Assembly: GCA_013298245.1 (NCBI GenBank)
Contig: JAAFHD010000004.1
Location: forward strand, 1-26,871
DNA length: 26,871 nt
Reading direction: 5' to 3'
Origin: Alphaproteobacteria bacterium
GTDB lineage: Bacteria; Pseudomonadota; Alphaproteobacteria; Acetobacterales; Acetobacteraceae
This document shows positions 8,497 through 19,600 of this stretch, piece by piece. Made by a program: the position numbers and the translations under genes. The first letter of the stretch is position 1; each line of letters begins with the position of its first letter. The notes below the pieces were generated by a model that was given only the letters and a program-made list of their open reading frames with translations, did no database searches and was not told where the DNA came from.

Positions 8497-9275
8497 GGAC
8501 GTCTCCCGTTTATTGGTCCTTGCCGGACCTTTGTGGATGGCATCGAAGCAGAAGACATCGGGCTTGCCCATGGGCTTGCTGCTGCGCCGCGTTTCGCGGC
8601 CCGGCCGATGCGGTCGAGGTGCCGGCGCATCGCCTGTGCTGCGGCGTCAGGGTCGCGTGCCGCGACGGCGGTGGCGATGTCGCGGTGGTCGAGCCAGGAG
8701 CGGCGCATGGCCCCCGGCGCGGCAAGGGCCTGGTGGCTGAGCGCGGAGGACTGGCCATAGGCCTCGGCCAGCAGCGCGGCCAGCAGCCGGTTGCCGCCGG
8801 CGCGTTGCAGCGTCGCGTGGAATTCAGCACCCGCGATGTGAAAGGCGGCGGCGTCGTCCAGCGCGCGGCCCTGGGCGGCGGCCAGTTCCAGCAGGCGCGC
8901 GCGCGCCGCGGCACTGGCATGGCGCGCCGCATCGCGGGCGGCTGCGACCTCGAGCAGCAGGCGCGCGCCGTGCACCTCCTCGAAGCTGTAGCGGGCGGTG
9001 ACCGCTGGCCGGGCGAACCAACTGGCGGCGGGTAGCACGCGCGAACGGGCACCTTGGGCCACCTCAATCAAGCCGCGCGCCGCCAGGGCCTGGATCGCGC
9101 CGCGCACCGTCTCGCGGCTGACGTCGAGCTGGGCCGCGAGGTCGCGCTCGCCCGGCAATTCGTCATCCGGGCGCAGCAGGCCGGAGATGATCATGCCGGC
9201 CAGCCGGTCGGCGATCTGCTGGCGCATTGTGCGTCTCGTGACGGCTGACTGCAGCAGGGCCAGGTCATCATGCAT
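8493..9275 (-). CDS. GntR-family transcriptional regulator, FadR/FCD subfamily
   Basis: This encodes 260 residues. Residues about 17-72 form the GntR winged helix-turn-helix (MRQQIADRLAGMI... GERDLAAQLDVSRETVRGAIQALAARGLIEV). Residues about 98-225 are the all-helical FCD effector domain, with the FHATLQRAGGNRLL and DHRDIATAVAARD.DAA..AMRRHLD signatures that carry metal/ligand histidines. A further ~35-residue low-complexity tail overlaps the start of the Bug gene by four bases. It probably controls the downstream binding-protein and esterase genes and the divergent pdxA-like gene, responding to a carboxylate. The start at 9275 lacks a strong ribosome site, so a later start cannot be excluded, but the helix-turn-helix is unaffected. 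Confidence 0.93.
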   Translation of the reverse strand: MHDDLALLQSAVTRRTMRQQIADRLAGMIISGLLRPDDELPGERDLAAQLDVSRETVRGAIQALAARGLIEVAQGARSRVLPAASWFARPAVTARYSFEEVHGARLLLEVAAARDAARHASAAARARLLELAAAQGRALDDAAAFHIAGAEFHATLQRAGGNRLLAALLAEAYGQSSALSHQALAAPGAMRRSWLDHRDIATAVAARDPDAAAQAMRRHLDRIGRAAKRGAAASPWASPMSSASMPSTKVRQGPINGRRP

Positions 9276-9304
9276 GGCCGCAGCGTATCAGCACGGCGCG
9301 GCGC

Positions 9305-9361
9305 TGGTCCACTGGTCTGGTGACCGGGCCTGTTGACAGGTTTCAATCGCCTGGGTCAGAT
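9305..9361 (+). promoter_or_regulatory. Candidate GntR operator and promoter of the pdxA-like gene
   Basis: The 112-base gap between the divergent regulator and dehydrogenase genes holds TGGTC at 9305 and 9313, and an inverted GACC at 9322-9325. Together they resemble the TGGTC-spacer-GACCA half-sites bound by FCD-type GntR regulators. Immediately downstream is a consensus -35, TTGACA (9333-9338), with a weak -10 (TCAGAT, 9356-9361) after 17 bases. Binding at the half-sites would place the regulator just upstream of or over the promoter. Confidence 0.4.
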
Positions 9362-9387
9362 CTGCGTATCCTGCGGAGATATCCACC

Positions 9388-10398
9388 ATGACGCGAAGCG
9401 CAATGACGCCCCGCCTCGCCCTCGTGCTCGGTGATCCCGCCGGGATTGGGCCGGAGATCATGGCCAGGGTGTTGGCCGAGCCGGCCAACCGCGACAAAGC
9501 CGCCTTGCTGCTGGTGGCAGACCCCGACGAATTGGCGGAGGGGATGCGCATCGCGGGCGTCGAACTGCCGATCACGCCGGTGAACGATCCCGCGGCGCTG
9601 GCGCCCGGCCGCATCGCGCTGCACCCGCTGCCGCGCCGCGCGCCGATCGCGCGTGGCTCGTCGAGCGTGGAAGGCGGCCGGCATGCGCTGGACACGCTGC
9701 GCACCTGCCTGACGCTGGCGCAGGAAGGGGTGGTGGACGGCATCTGCTTCGCACCGCTGAACAAGGCGTCGCTGCACATGGCGGGGATGGGCCATGCGGA
9801 CGAGTTGCACTGGTTCGCCGAGATGCTGGGCCACCAGGGTGCGCTGAGTGAATTCAACGTGCTGGATGGGCTCTGGACCTGCCGCGTCACGAGCCATGTC
9901 GCGCTGCGCGAGGTGCCCGGCCTGATCACGCGTGACAGGATCATCGACGCCATTGCGTTGGTCCATGACGCGCTTATCCAGGCCGGCATTGCGGCGCCGC
10001 GCATCGCGGTCTGCGGGCTCAATCCGCACAATGGCGACAACGGCGCCTTCGGGCGCGAGGAGATCGACGTTATCGCCCCCGCGCTGGAAGCAGCGCGCAG
10101 CCGCGGGCTGCCCTGCGAAGGTCCCTACCCGGCAGACACCATTTTCCTGCGCGCACAGCCCAAGGCCGATGGCACGCGCGATGTGGATGCGATCGTCACC
10201 ATGTACCACGACCAGGGGCAGATCGCGATGAAGCTGATGGGCTTCTGGCGCGGCATCACGGTCGCCGGCGGGCTGCCGGTGCCGATCACGACCTGCGCGC
10301 ATGGCACGGGCTTCGACATCCAAGGCCAGGGCATCGCGCGCGCCGGCGCATTGCAGGCGGCCTTCGACCTGGCATGCTCGATGGCCGCGCGGGGCTGA
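9388..10398 (+). CDS. PdxA-family NAD-dependent dehydrogenase
   Basis: This encodes 336 residues. The ATG at 9388 lies nine bases after GGAG; an ATG five codons later is possible. It has the PdxA opening LGDPAGIGPEI and the metal-ligand histidines equivalent to E. coli PdxA His166, His211 and His266, here in VTSH170, LNPH214 and MYHD274. It also has the C-terminal HGTGFDIQGQG motif. PdxA itself oxidises 4-phosphohydroxy-threonine in vitamin B6 synthesis. Paralogues act elsewhere, including D-threonate/erythronate 4-phosphate dehydrogenases and TphB, the cis-dihydrodiol dehydrogenase of terephthalate breakdown. The setting here, divergent from a regulator, a Bug binding protein and a tannase-family esterase, argues for a catabolic paralogue. 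The symbol is left blank for that reason. Confidence 0.88.
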   Translation: MTRSAMTPRLALVLGDPAGIGPEIMARVLAEPANRDKAALLLVADPDELAEGMRIAGVELPITPVNDPAALAPGRIALHPLPRRAPIARGSSSVEGGRHALDTLRTCLTLAQEGVVDGICFAPLNKASLHMAGMGHADELHWFAEMLGHQGALSEFNVLDGLWTCRVTSHVALREVPGLITRDRIIDAIALVHDALIQAGIAAPRIAVCGLNPHNGDNGAFGREEIDVIAPALEAARSRGLPCEGPYPADTIFLRAQPKADGTRDVDAIVTMYHDQGQIAMKLMGFWRGITVAGGLPVPITTCAHGTGFDIQGQGIARAGALQAAFDLACSMAARG

Positions 10399-10523
10399 CG
10401 GCGCAGAGCCGTGGGCGAGGGCTCGCGCAAGGGCGATTGAGCTGGCCGTGTGAATCAAACCAAATGGCCTCCGGCAAAACCGGGGCGGTTCACCTGTCCG
10501 GCTGTTCCGCGGCTGTCGGTCCG

Positions 10524-10547
10524 GGCGCCTGCGCCATGGCAGGCGCC
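10524..10547. terminator. Strong hairpin between convergent genes
   Basis: GGCGCCTGC (10524-10532) and GCAGGCGCC (10539-10547) form a perfect 9-bp GC-rich stem with a six-base loop. It lies in the 222-base gap between the converging pdxA-like and autotransporter genes. There is no T-run on either side, so intrinsic termination is uncertain. Its position suits a bidirectional transcript end. Nothing else is evident in 10399-10620. Confidence 0.4.
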
Positions 10548-10620
10548 GCCGCCACCGCAGCGGCGAGCGACAAGAGCTCGATATGCGGCAGTCTCAGCAT
10601 GGCAACACTGTTTCCATTGT

Positions 10621-13600
10621 TCAGAACGCGTAGCTGATGCCCGCGCGCAGCGCATGTTCCCGCGTGCGCCCGCTGCCGACCATCCCGACGTAGTTGGCCG
10701 TCGCCCGCAATTGTTGCGTGATGCGCAGTTCAGCACCCGCCTCCATCACCAGCGCATCGCGCGGCAGCGGCGCGCCCGCGATGGTGAAGGCGCTGCCACC
10801 GCCCTGGAAGGCCAGCGCGCCACGCGCCACGGTGTCACCAATGGCGCGTTGCCAGCCCAGCTGCGCGCGCGGCGTCAGCACCATGCCGCCGGCCAGCGGC
10901 AGGCTGCCCTCCAGCCGCACGCCCAGCGTGCTCCAGCCCAGTGACGCGCTGCGCGTGCCCGAGCGCAGCAGCGCCGGGCCGCTGCCCGCCTCCGCCATGC
11001 CGCCCGCGCTGCTGCGCGCCCAGGCCAGGTTGGCGAAAGGTTCGACCAGCACGCCGCCCGCGCGCAGCCCATAGGCCACCTCGCCGAACAGCTGCACACC
11101 TTGCGCCGAATACTGCGCGGTGCTGTTGCCGCTGATGCCCGCGAACCCACCACGCCGCGTTGACACATCGCCCGCGAAGGCCGCGATACCGCCCGTCAAC
11201 CTGAGCGGCCCCGCCGACCACATGGCATAGGCACCGAACTGCGCTGCCGTCATGTGCGCGCGGCTCGACTGGCGTTCGGGCACGCGGAAGACGCTGTCCG
11301 TGCCGCCCGCGAAGATGCCGATGCGCCAGTTGTTGCCGGTCGCGTCCAGCCCCGCGATCGCGCCGCCCATGCTGCGCCGCAGCCCCGCCGCATTGCCATC
11401 GCCGCCCACCGCGCCGGTCGCACCCAGGCCCTGCATCCAGGCGCTGACGCGCACGCCGCCGAACTGCGCGATGGGCGTGCCGCCATCGGCCGGCTGGCGC
11501 GCGCGGCCCAGCACCGCGCCGCGGATCAGCCGCGATTCCTCCAGCATGCCCGACAGCGCGGAGATGTGGATTTCGCCCGAGATCGCATCCAGCCCCGCCC
11601 GCGCCTGCGGCGCCGAGAGCGGCAGGAAACCCGCCGTCAGCGGCGCGCCCACAGGCAGTGTATCGAGCGCTCCGGCCACCGCGCGCTGGTTCGGCGTCAA
11701 GGCGACATCGCTGAAGCCCGTGGTGTTGCGCGACAGCGTCAGCAGCACATCGGTGGCGGTGTAGGACAGCGCGGGCGTCAGGAAGGCCAGGTCGGTGCTG
11801 ACCGAACCGAAGGTGCCGCTACGTCCGCCAGAGGCAGAGAGGATGGTGTAGTTGGTGGTCGGGCCATAGCCGGTACCGCCGGCCAGCACGCGCACGGTTG
11901 CACCACCCAGCGTGGCAGTGCCGGTCGCGTTGATACGGTCCGATTGCCCGCCAGGCTGGGTTTCCACCACGAAAGTGCTGCCCGCCGCGAAGGCGACATT
12001 GCCGCCCACCGTGACCGTGCCGATGGAATTGCCCGGCGCCACAGTGCCGCCCGCGCCGATGTTCAACCCGCCCAGCACAGCGTTGCCCGCCAGCGTCGCA
12101 CCCGCGCCCACATTCACCGTGGCGTTGGGCAGGCCCGCGCCATTCACCCGCAGCGTGCCCGCGGCCAACGTGATGGTGCCGGCCATGCTGCCGCCCTGCA
12201 CGGACAGCTCGCCCGTGCCGGTCTTGCTGAAGCCCGCGCCGCCGGTCAGCGCGCCGGTCAGACCCAGCGTGGCCGCACCGGTGTCGATGGTGGTCACGCC
12301 AATCGCCGGGCCTGGTCCGAAGGTGATCGGGTTGGCCAAGGTGAAGCCACCGGCGCGCAGCGTGGCGCCCTGCGCGAGCGTGATGGCGCCACTGCCGGCC
12401 GCTGCCGCCTGCGACAGGATCAGCGCGGCACCGCCGGCCACATTGGTGCCGCCCGCATGCGTGTTGGCGGCCGAGAGCGTCACGCCGCCACTTTCAATCG
12501 CAACGACGCCGCTGCCGGAGATCACGCCGGCCATGGTGATGGCGCCGCCGGTCGCGAAGGCCAATGTGGCGTTGTTGGTGACATCACCGGGCAGGCTGCC
12601 GCCGGCGCGCAGGCGCAGCGTGCCGCTGCTGATCAAGGTGCCGCCGGAATGCGTGGCGGCGCTGGCCAGTTCCAGATTGCCGGTGCCGGCCATCACCAGG
12701 CGGCCGGTGCCGGCCACAGCACCTTGCAACTGCAATGTGCTGGTGCCCGCGGGCGCGAAGGTCGCATCGCCGCTGAGCGTGATGCTGCGCGCCATGTTGA
12801 AGCTGGCGGTGGTGGCCAGCGCCGCGCCGTTCAGCGCGACCGCGCCGCCGGCAGCACCCAGCGCTGCGTCCGCCGCGACCGAGAGCGTGCCGCCCGCCAC
12901 CGTCAGGCCACCCGTGAAGCTGTTGGCGCCACCCAGCACCAGCGTGCCTGCGCCGGTCTTGGCCAGGCCCGCGGTGCCGCCGATGTCGCTGGCGATGCTG
13001 GCGGTGATGCCGCTTTGCACCTCGATGCTGCCAAGGCCCGTCGCGGTCAGCGCGCCGCCGGACAGCGTGTAGCCATCCGTGCGGAAGGACAGTGTCTGGA
13101 AGCTTTGCGTGCCGCTGACGGTGACGGCGCCGGCAGCGCCGGCGAAGACCGCGTTCACGTTGTTCCAGACGCGCGATGTGGCGCCGGTTGCGTTGGTGAA
13201 ATTGGTGGCCCCCGCCCAGGTGCCGGCGCCGCCTTGCACGGTGCCGTTGGCGGTGGTGGTGCTGCCGTTCCAGAACAGTGTGAAGGCCGGGTCATAGGTG
13301 ACGCGCACCTGGCCCGCCGTTGCGGTATCGAGCGCGAAATCGGCCAGCTGGAAGCCGCTCGGCGCGCTGGACAGCACCAGGTTGGGAAGGCCGGTTGCGC
13401 TGCCATAGGTCATCAGCGTGTAGGTGCCGGTCGCCAGCCCGCCGCCATTGAGCAGCGCGATGTTGTGCGACCCCGCCACGGTCAGCGCGCCGGTGACGGT
13501 GATCCGGTCGGAGGTGACTGGCGCGCCCAGTTCGAATTGCGACACGGACCCGGCGTTCAGCGTCAGCGCGCCCACCGTCAGCGTGCCGATGGAATTGCCA

Positions 13601-16600
13601 GGTGCGATGCTGCCGCCCGACTGCACCGTCACAGTACCGGCCAGCGTGCCGTCGCCGCCCAGCGTGCCGCCCGACTGCACCGTCACCACGGGGCTCGCGA
13701 CGGTCCCGTTAAACCGCAGCGTGCCGCCGGAAATCACCGTGTTGCCGGTATAGCTCTGGTTGCGGCCCAGCGTGGTCACGCCACTGCCGCGATGCGCGAC
13801 ATCGCCCGCGCCCGAAATCTCCATCGGCTCGCCCTGCGTCACCGTGCGGTCAAACGCCAGCAGCGCGCCCGCCGCGACCGTGGCGCGCGTGAAGGGCGCG
13901 TTCAGGCCCGAATAGCCCGAGCCATCGGCCAGCGACAGCGTGCCGCGCTGCACCTCGAAGCCGCCGACATTGGTGTAGATGTTGGTCATCGTCAGCTGGC
14001 CGGTGCCGGCCTGCACGATGCGCCCGTCGCCCATCGCCCGGCGCGAGAAGGTCACGTCATCCGCGCGGTCAAAAATCAGCCGCGCATTGGCGTTGTTGAT
14101 GAAGGCGGTGCCGCCGGTCAGGTTGCCCGTGCCGGTGAAACGCGCCGCGCCCGCGCCGTTGATACCAAGGCCCTGCCCCGGTGCCAGGTTGCCGGTGAAG
14201 GTGACGACGTTGCTGCCATCCAGGATTTCCACCGCGCCATTGCCGGTGATGTTGCCGCCGAAGCTGGCCGCGTCGCTGCGGTTGAAGGTCAGCACCGTGC
14301 TGTTGTTCAGCGTGACATTGCCCGAAAGACTGCCGGTGGTGCCGCCCGCGCCGATGGTCAGCCGGCCATTCGTCTGGATGGTGGTGCCACCGGTATGCGT
14401 GGCGTCCCCGGTCAGGATGGAGGTGCCAGCGCCGCTGATCACCAGCGCGCCCGCGCCGGAAATGTTGCTCGGCACCGGCACGATGAAGCCACTGGCGCGG
14501 TTCATCTCCAGCGTGGCGCCCGCATCGATCACGATCGCGCCGCCGACGCGGCCATTGCCCTGCAAGGTCAGCCGCCCGCTGGTGACATTGGTGATGCCGG
14601 TGATGGCAGCATTGTCGGTGGTCAGCACCAGGTTGCCGTCGCCCGACTTGGTCAGCGGATTGCCGGTGATCAGGTTGGACTGGATGGTCGCCGTGATGCC
14701 GGCCGCCACATCGATCTGCGGCGCGGCGCCGGTCAGCAGCAATGCCTGCCCGGTCAGCGTGTAGTTGGCGCCGAAGATCAGCCCGGTCGCGGTATTATTG
14801 GCCGCCAGCGTGACGGTGCCGGTGCCGGCGGAAAAATTCGCCCGCCCGCTGGCCCAGGCAGCACTCGCGCTACCATTGGCGTTCGACCAGTTGGTGGTCG
14901 TGGAATCCCATGTGCCATTGCCGCCAACAACACTGCCGGCGGGCGCGATGGTCGCGCCATTCCAATGCTGCGCATTGCCCGGCGTGTAGGTCAGCAGCAC
15001 CTGGCCGGCGGTTGCGGTGTTCAGCAAGAAATCGGTGCCAATCGTGCCGCCTGGCAAGGTGCCGATCACCAAGTTCGGCAAGCCCGTTGCACTGCCGTAG
15101 GTCATCAGCGTGTAGGTGCCAGCGGCCATGCCGCCGCCATTGGCCAGGTTGATGCTGTGCGTGCCGGCCACGGTCAGCGCGCCGGTCACCGTCGCGCGGT
15201 CGGATGCCGGCGGCGCGCCCAGTTCGAACAGCGACGAAGAACCCGCGTTCAACGTCAGGCTCGCAACTGTGATCGTACCGATGGAATTGCCCGGCGAGAG
15301 CACACCACCCGACTGCACCGTCACCGCACCCGCCAGGTTGCCCGAACCACCCAGCGTGCCGCCATTCTGCACCGTGACCGCTGTGCTCGCGACCGCACCG
15401 TTGAAGCGCAGCTCACCGCTCTCGATCACCGTGTTGCCGGTGTAGGTTTGGTCCGCGGTCAGCGTGCGCGTGCCGGTGCCGCGCATCACCACGCCGCCGG
15501 CGCCGCTGATCGCGTTGGCGACATTCACCATCGCATTGCCGCTGAAACCGAACAGCGCGCCAGCATCCACCCGCACATCGCCGCCAAGGCCGAAATTGCT
15601 TTCCAGCAGCATGGTGCCACGTTCCACCACGGCACCGCCCGACATCACCGCACCCGCATCGATGGTCAGCGTGCCGGTGCCGCGCTGCACCAGCCGCCCG
15701 GCGCCGTTGATCAGGGTTCTGGTGCTGACATTGTCGCTGCGGTTGTAGGCGAGTGTGGCCCCCGCATCGACGACGGTGCCTCCCCTGACCAACCCGGTCG
15801 CGCCGCCATCGCCCACCTGCACGGTGCCCGCGCTGATGCGCAGCGGCGCAAAGACGGTGTTCCGCAGCGTCAGCGTGCCCGTGCCCGCCTGTTCCAATGT
15901 GCCGGTGCCGTCGAAGAAGCTCGCGGTGCTCGTGTCGGCCGAAGAGGTGAAACGCATCCGCGCAGTGGCGGCGTTCAGGTAGGTTTCCTGCGCGCCCAGG
16001 CTGCCGCCGGTGCCGATCGTCACGGTCACATTGCTGCTGACGCCAACGACGCGCGGCGCCAACTGGCCGGTGAAGGTGACCGGGTCATTGGTGAATTCCA
16101 CCTGGCCATTGCCGGTGATGCTGCCCGACAGCGTGCGCGCACCCACCTGGTTGAACTGGATGCTGCTGGCATTGGCGACCACGACATTACCGTCGATGCC
16201 GCCGGCGCCGCCAATGATCATCCGCACCGTGTTGCGCAGTTCCGTGCCGCCGCTGTGCGTGGCCACGGCTTCCAGCGCCACATTGCCGCTATTGGTCAGC
16301 AGCAACCGCCCCGCCCCCGAAATCGCGCTGTAGATGAAGGCCGTGCCGGTGGTCGACAGCGTGCGGCCGGACTGGATGTCGATATTGCCGGTCAGGCCCG
16401 CATTATTGCCCAGCACCAGGTCGCCGCCCTGCACGCGCAAGGTGCCGCTGAAGGCGCCGGAACTGGCGGTCAGTGTCAGTGTGCCGGGGCCGGCCTGGAT
16501 GACCTCACCGGCGCCGCGGAGCTGGCTGGTGAAACTGGTCGCGTCGCTGCGCTGGAAGGCCAGCGTGCCGCCGGCATTGATCGTGACATCGCCCGCCAGG

Positions 16601-19600
16601 CTGCCCGTGGTGCCGCCGGCGCCGATGTTCAGCCGCCCGGCATCGATGGTGGTGCCGCCGGCATGTGTCCAGGCGCCGGTCGCTGTGATGCTGGAACCAC
16701 CGGCGATGGTCACGCCGCCTGTGCCGCCGAGCGGCCCGGAGAGCAGCATGCCCGCCCCCGTACTCTCCAGCGTGACGCCGCCGGTAACGGTGATGGCGCG
16801 CGACGTGCCTGCCGCATCAACCGGCGCAATCGCCAGCAGGCGCGTGGTATTGGCCAGCGCCAGCGCACCGGTGCCGAGTGCATTATTGGCGAAGGCCAGC
16901 GTGCCGGAATTGACCGTGATGTCGCCCGACAGCGTGGCCGCGTTGTTCGCCGTCAGCCGCAGTGTGCCGGGGCCGGTCAGCGCGAAGCCCGTGGTGCTGG
17001 CGAGCGGCGCGGCGATGGTCGCGGTGATGCCGCTGGCGACGGTGATGCCGGGTGTCGCACCCGTCAGGCTCAGCGTGTCGCCGGCGATGCTGTAGGCAGC
17101 GTTGAATTGCAGGCCGCTGGCATTCACCCCGCCTGCGATGGTCGCGGTGCCGGTGCCGGCGGAGAAGATGGCGCGCCCGCCGGCCCAGGCGGCGCTGGCG
17201 CTGCCATTCGCGTTGGACCAGTTGGTCGTCGCCGCATCCCAAGTGCCGCTGCCGCCAACGACACTGCCGGCGGGCGTGATGGTCGCGCCGTTCCAATGCT
17301 GCCCGTCGCCCGGCGTGTAGGTCAGCAACACCTGGCCCGCGGTTGCGGTGTTCAGCGAGAAATCGGTCGCGATGGTGCCGCCCGGCGTCGTGCCGATCAG
17401 CAGGTTCGGCAGGCCAGTCGCGCTGCCATAGGTCATCAGCGTATAGGTGCCGGCCGCCATGCCGCCGCCATTGGCCAGGTTGATGCTGTGCGCGCCGGCC
17501 ACGGTCAGCGCACCCGTCACCGTCGCGCGGTCCGATGCCGGCGGTGCGCCCAGTTCGAACAGCGACGAAGAACCCGCATTCAGCGTCAGGCTGGCAACCG
17601 TGATGGTGCCGATGGAATTGCCCGGCGAGAGCACACCGCCTGACTGCACCGTGACCGCACCCGCCAGCGTGCCCGAACCACCCAATGTGCCGCCGTTCTG
17701 CACCGTGACCGCTGTGCTTGCGACCGTGCCGTTGAAGCGCAGTTCACCGCTCTCGATCACCGTGTTGCCGGTGTAGGTCTGGTTCGCCGTCAGCGTGCGC
17801 GTGCCCGTCCCGCGCATCACCACACCGCCCGCGCCGCTGATGATGTTGGCGAGGCTCCTGGTCGCATCATCGGTGAAGCCGAACAGCGCGCCGGCATCCA
17901 CCCGCACATCGCCATTGAAGGTGATATTGCCCTGCACCAGCATGGTGCCGCGTTCGACCACCGAACCTTGTCCCAGCGAGGTGCCGTTGTTGATGGTCAG
18001 CGTGCCGGTGCCACGCTGCACCAGCCGCCCGTCGCCGTTGATCAACTGGTTGGTGGAAAGATCGTCGCTGCGATTATAGGCGAGCGTCGCCCCGGCATCG
18101 ACCGTGATGGCGCTGAACAGCGTGCCCGCCGTGCCGCCATCGCCCACCTGCGCGGTGCCGGCACTGACGCGCAGCCGCGCACCAAGATCACCCAGGATGG
18201 TCAGCGTGCCGCTGCCCGCCTGCTCCACCTGGCCGAAGCCAAACACATTGGCCGACAAGGTCGTGTCGGACGGCGTGGTGAACCGCAGCGCCGCATCGAA
18301 GCCGTTGAGGTAGATCTCCCGCGCGCCCACACTGCCGCCGGCGCCGATCGTGATTGTCAGGGCGTTGGAAATGCCAATGATGCCCGGCGCCAGTTGGCCG
18401 TTGAAGGTGACCGGCCCGCCGTTGAATTCCACCAGCCCATCGCCGGTGATGTTGCCCGCGAAGGTCCGGGCACCCGTCTGCACGAAGGTGACCTGGGTGT
18501 TCGCCCCGGTCAAGATATTGCCGCCGATGCTGCCTGCGTTTTCGAGGGAGAGCCGCGCAGTGTCCCGCAGCTCCGTGCCGCCGGTATGGGTGGCCGCGGC
18601 GGTCAGCGACACGATGCCGGTGCCGGTCAGCAGCAACTGCCCCGCGCCCGAGATTGGGGCGACGATGGAGGCACTGCCCAGGGTCGTCAGCCTGCGGCCG
18701 GACTGGATGTCGATATTGCCGGTGAGGCCCGCATTGTCGCCCAGCAGCAGGTCGCCGCCCTGGATGCGGATGGTGCCGCCGAAGCTGCCGGAACTGGCGG
18801 TCAGCGTCAGCGCGCCGGGGCCGGCCTGGATGACCTCGCCCGTGCCCAGAAATACGCCGGCGAAACTGGACGCATCACTGCGCTGGAAGGCGAGTGTTGC
18901 GCCGGCATTGACCTCCGCGATGCCGGCCAGGCTGCCGGTGGTGCCGCCCGCGCCGATGTTCAGCCGCCCGGCATTGATGGTGGTGAAGCCGGTATGCGTC
19001 CAGGCGCCGGTCGCGGTCAGGGTGGAGCTGCCGTTGATGACCACATCGCCCGTGCCGGAGATGTTGTTGCCGACGGTGAAGGCGTCCGAGCGGTTGAACT
19101 CCAGCACCGCGTTGTTCGCCACATCGCCGGTGCCCAGCCTGCCGGTGGTGCCGCCCGCGCCGATCTGCAGCGTGCCGCTGGAGATGACGGTGGCGTCATA
19201 GGTGGTGGCGCCAGTCAGCACCACCCGGCCAAGGCCGTTCACCGAAAGGGCGCTGCCGCTGACGGAACCGGACAGCGTCAGCGTCGTGCCTGGGGCTGGC
19301 TGGAATGAGCTGCTGCCTGCCAGCTGGAACTCGCGGGCCGAGGTGAAGCTGGCCGTTGTCTGCAGGCTGGCGTTGGACATCACAATGCCACCTGTCGGTG
19401 CGCCCAGCCCGCTATCGGCATTGATGCGAAGGCGGCCCCCGCCACTGATCGATGTGCCGCCGGAATAGGTGTTGGCAGCGGTCAGCTCCAAGGTGCCCAG
19501 GCCGTTCATCAGCAGTTGGCCAGGGCCCGAGATGACGTTGGTCAATGTCAGGGTCACGCCGGAGGCGGGCGCGAAGGTCCCGCCACCGGCATTCAGCGTC

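Noticed and set aside
11254..17643. A 2129-codon open frame on the plus strand opposite the autotransporter gene
   Set aside because: It is extremely rich in Arg, Gly, Ala, Gln and His without domain character. It mirrors the third-base bias and repeats of the real gene on the other strand, and the other antisense frames there share the same origin.
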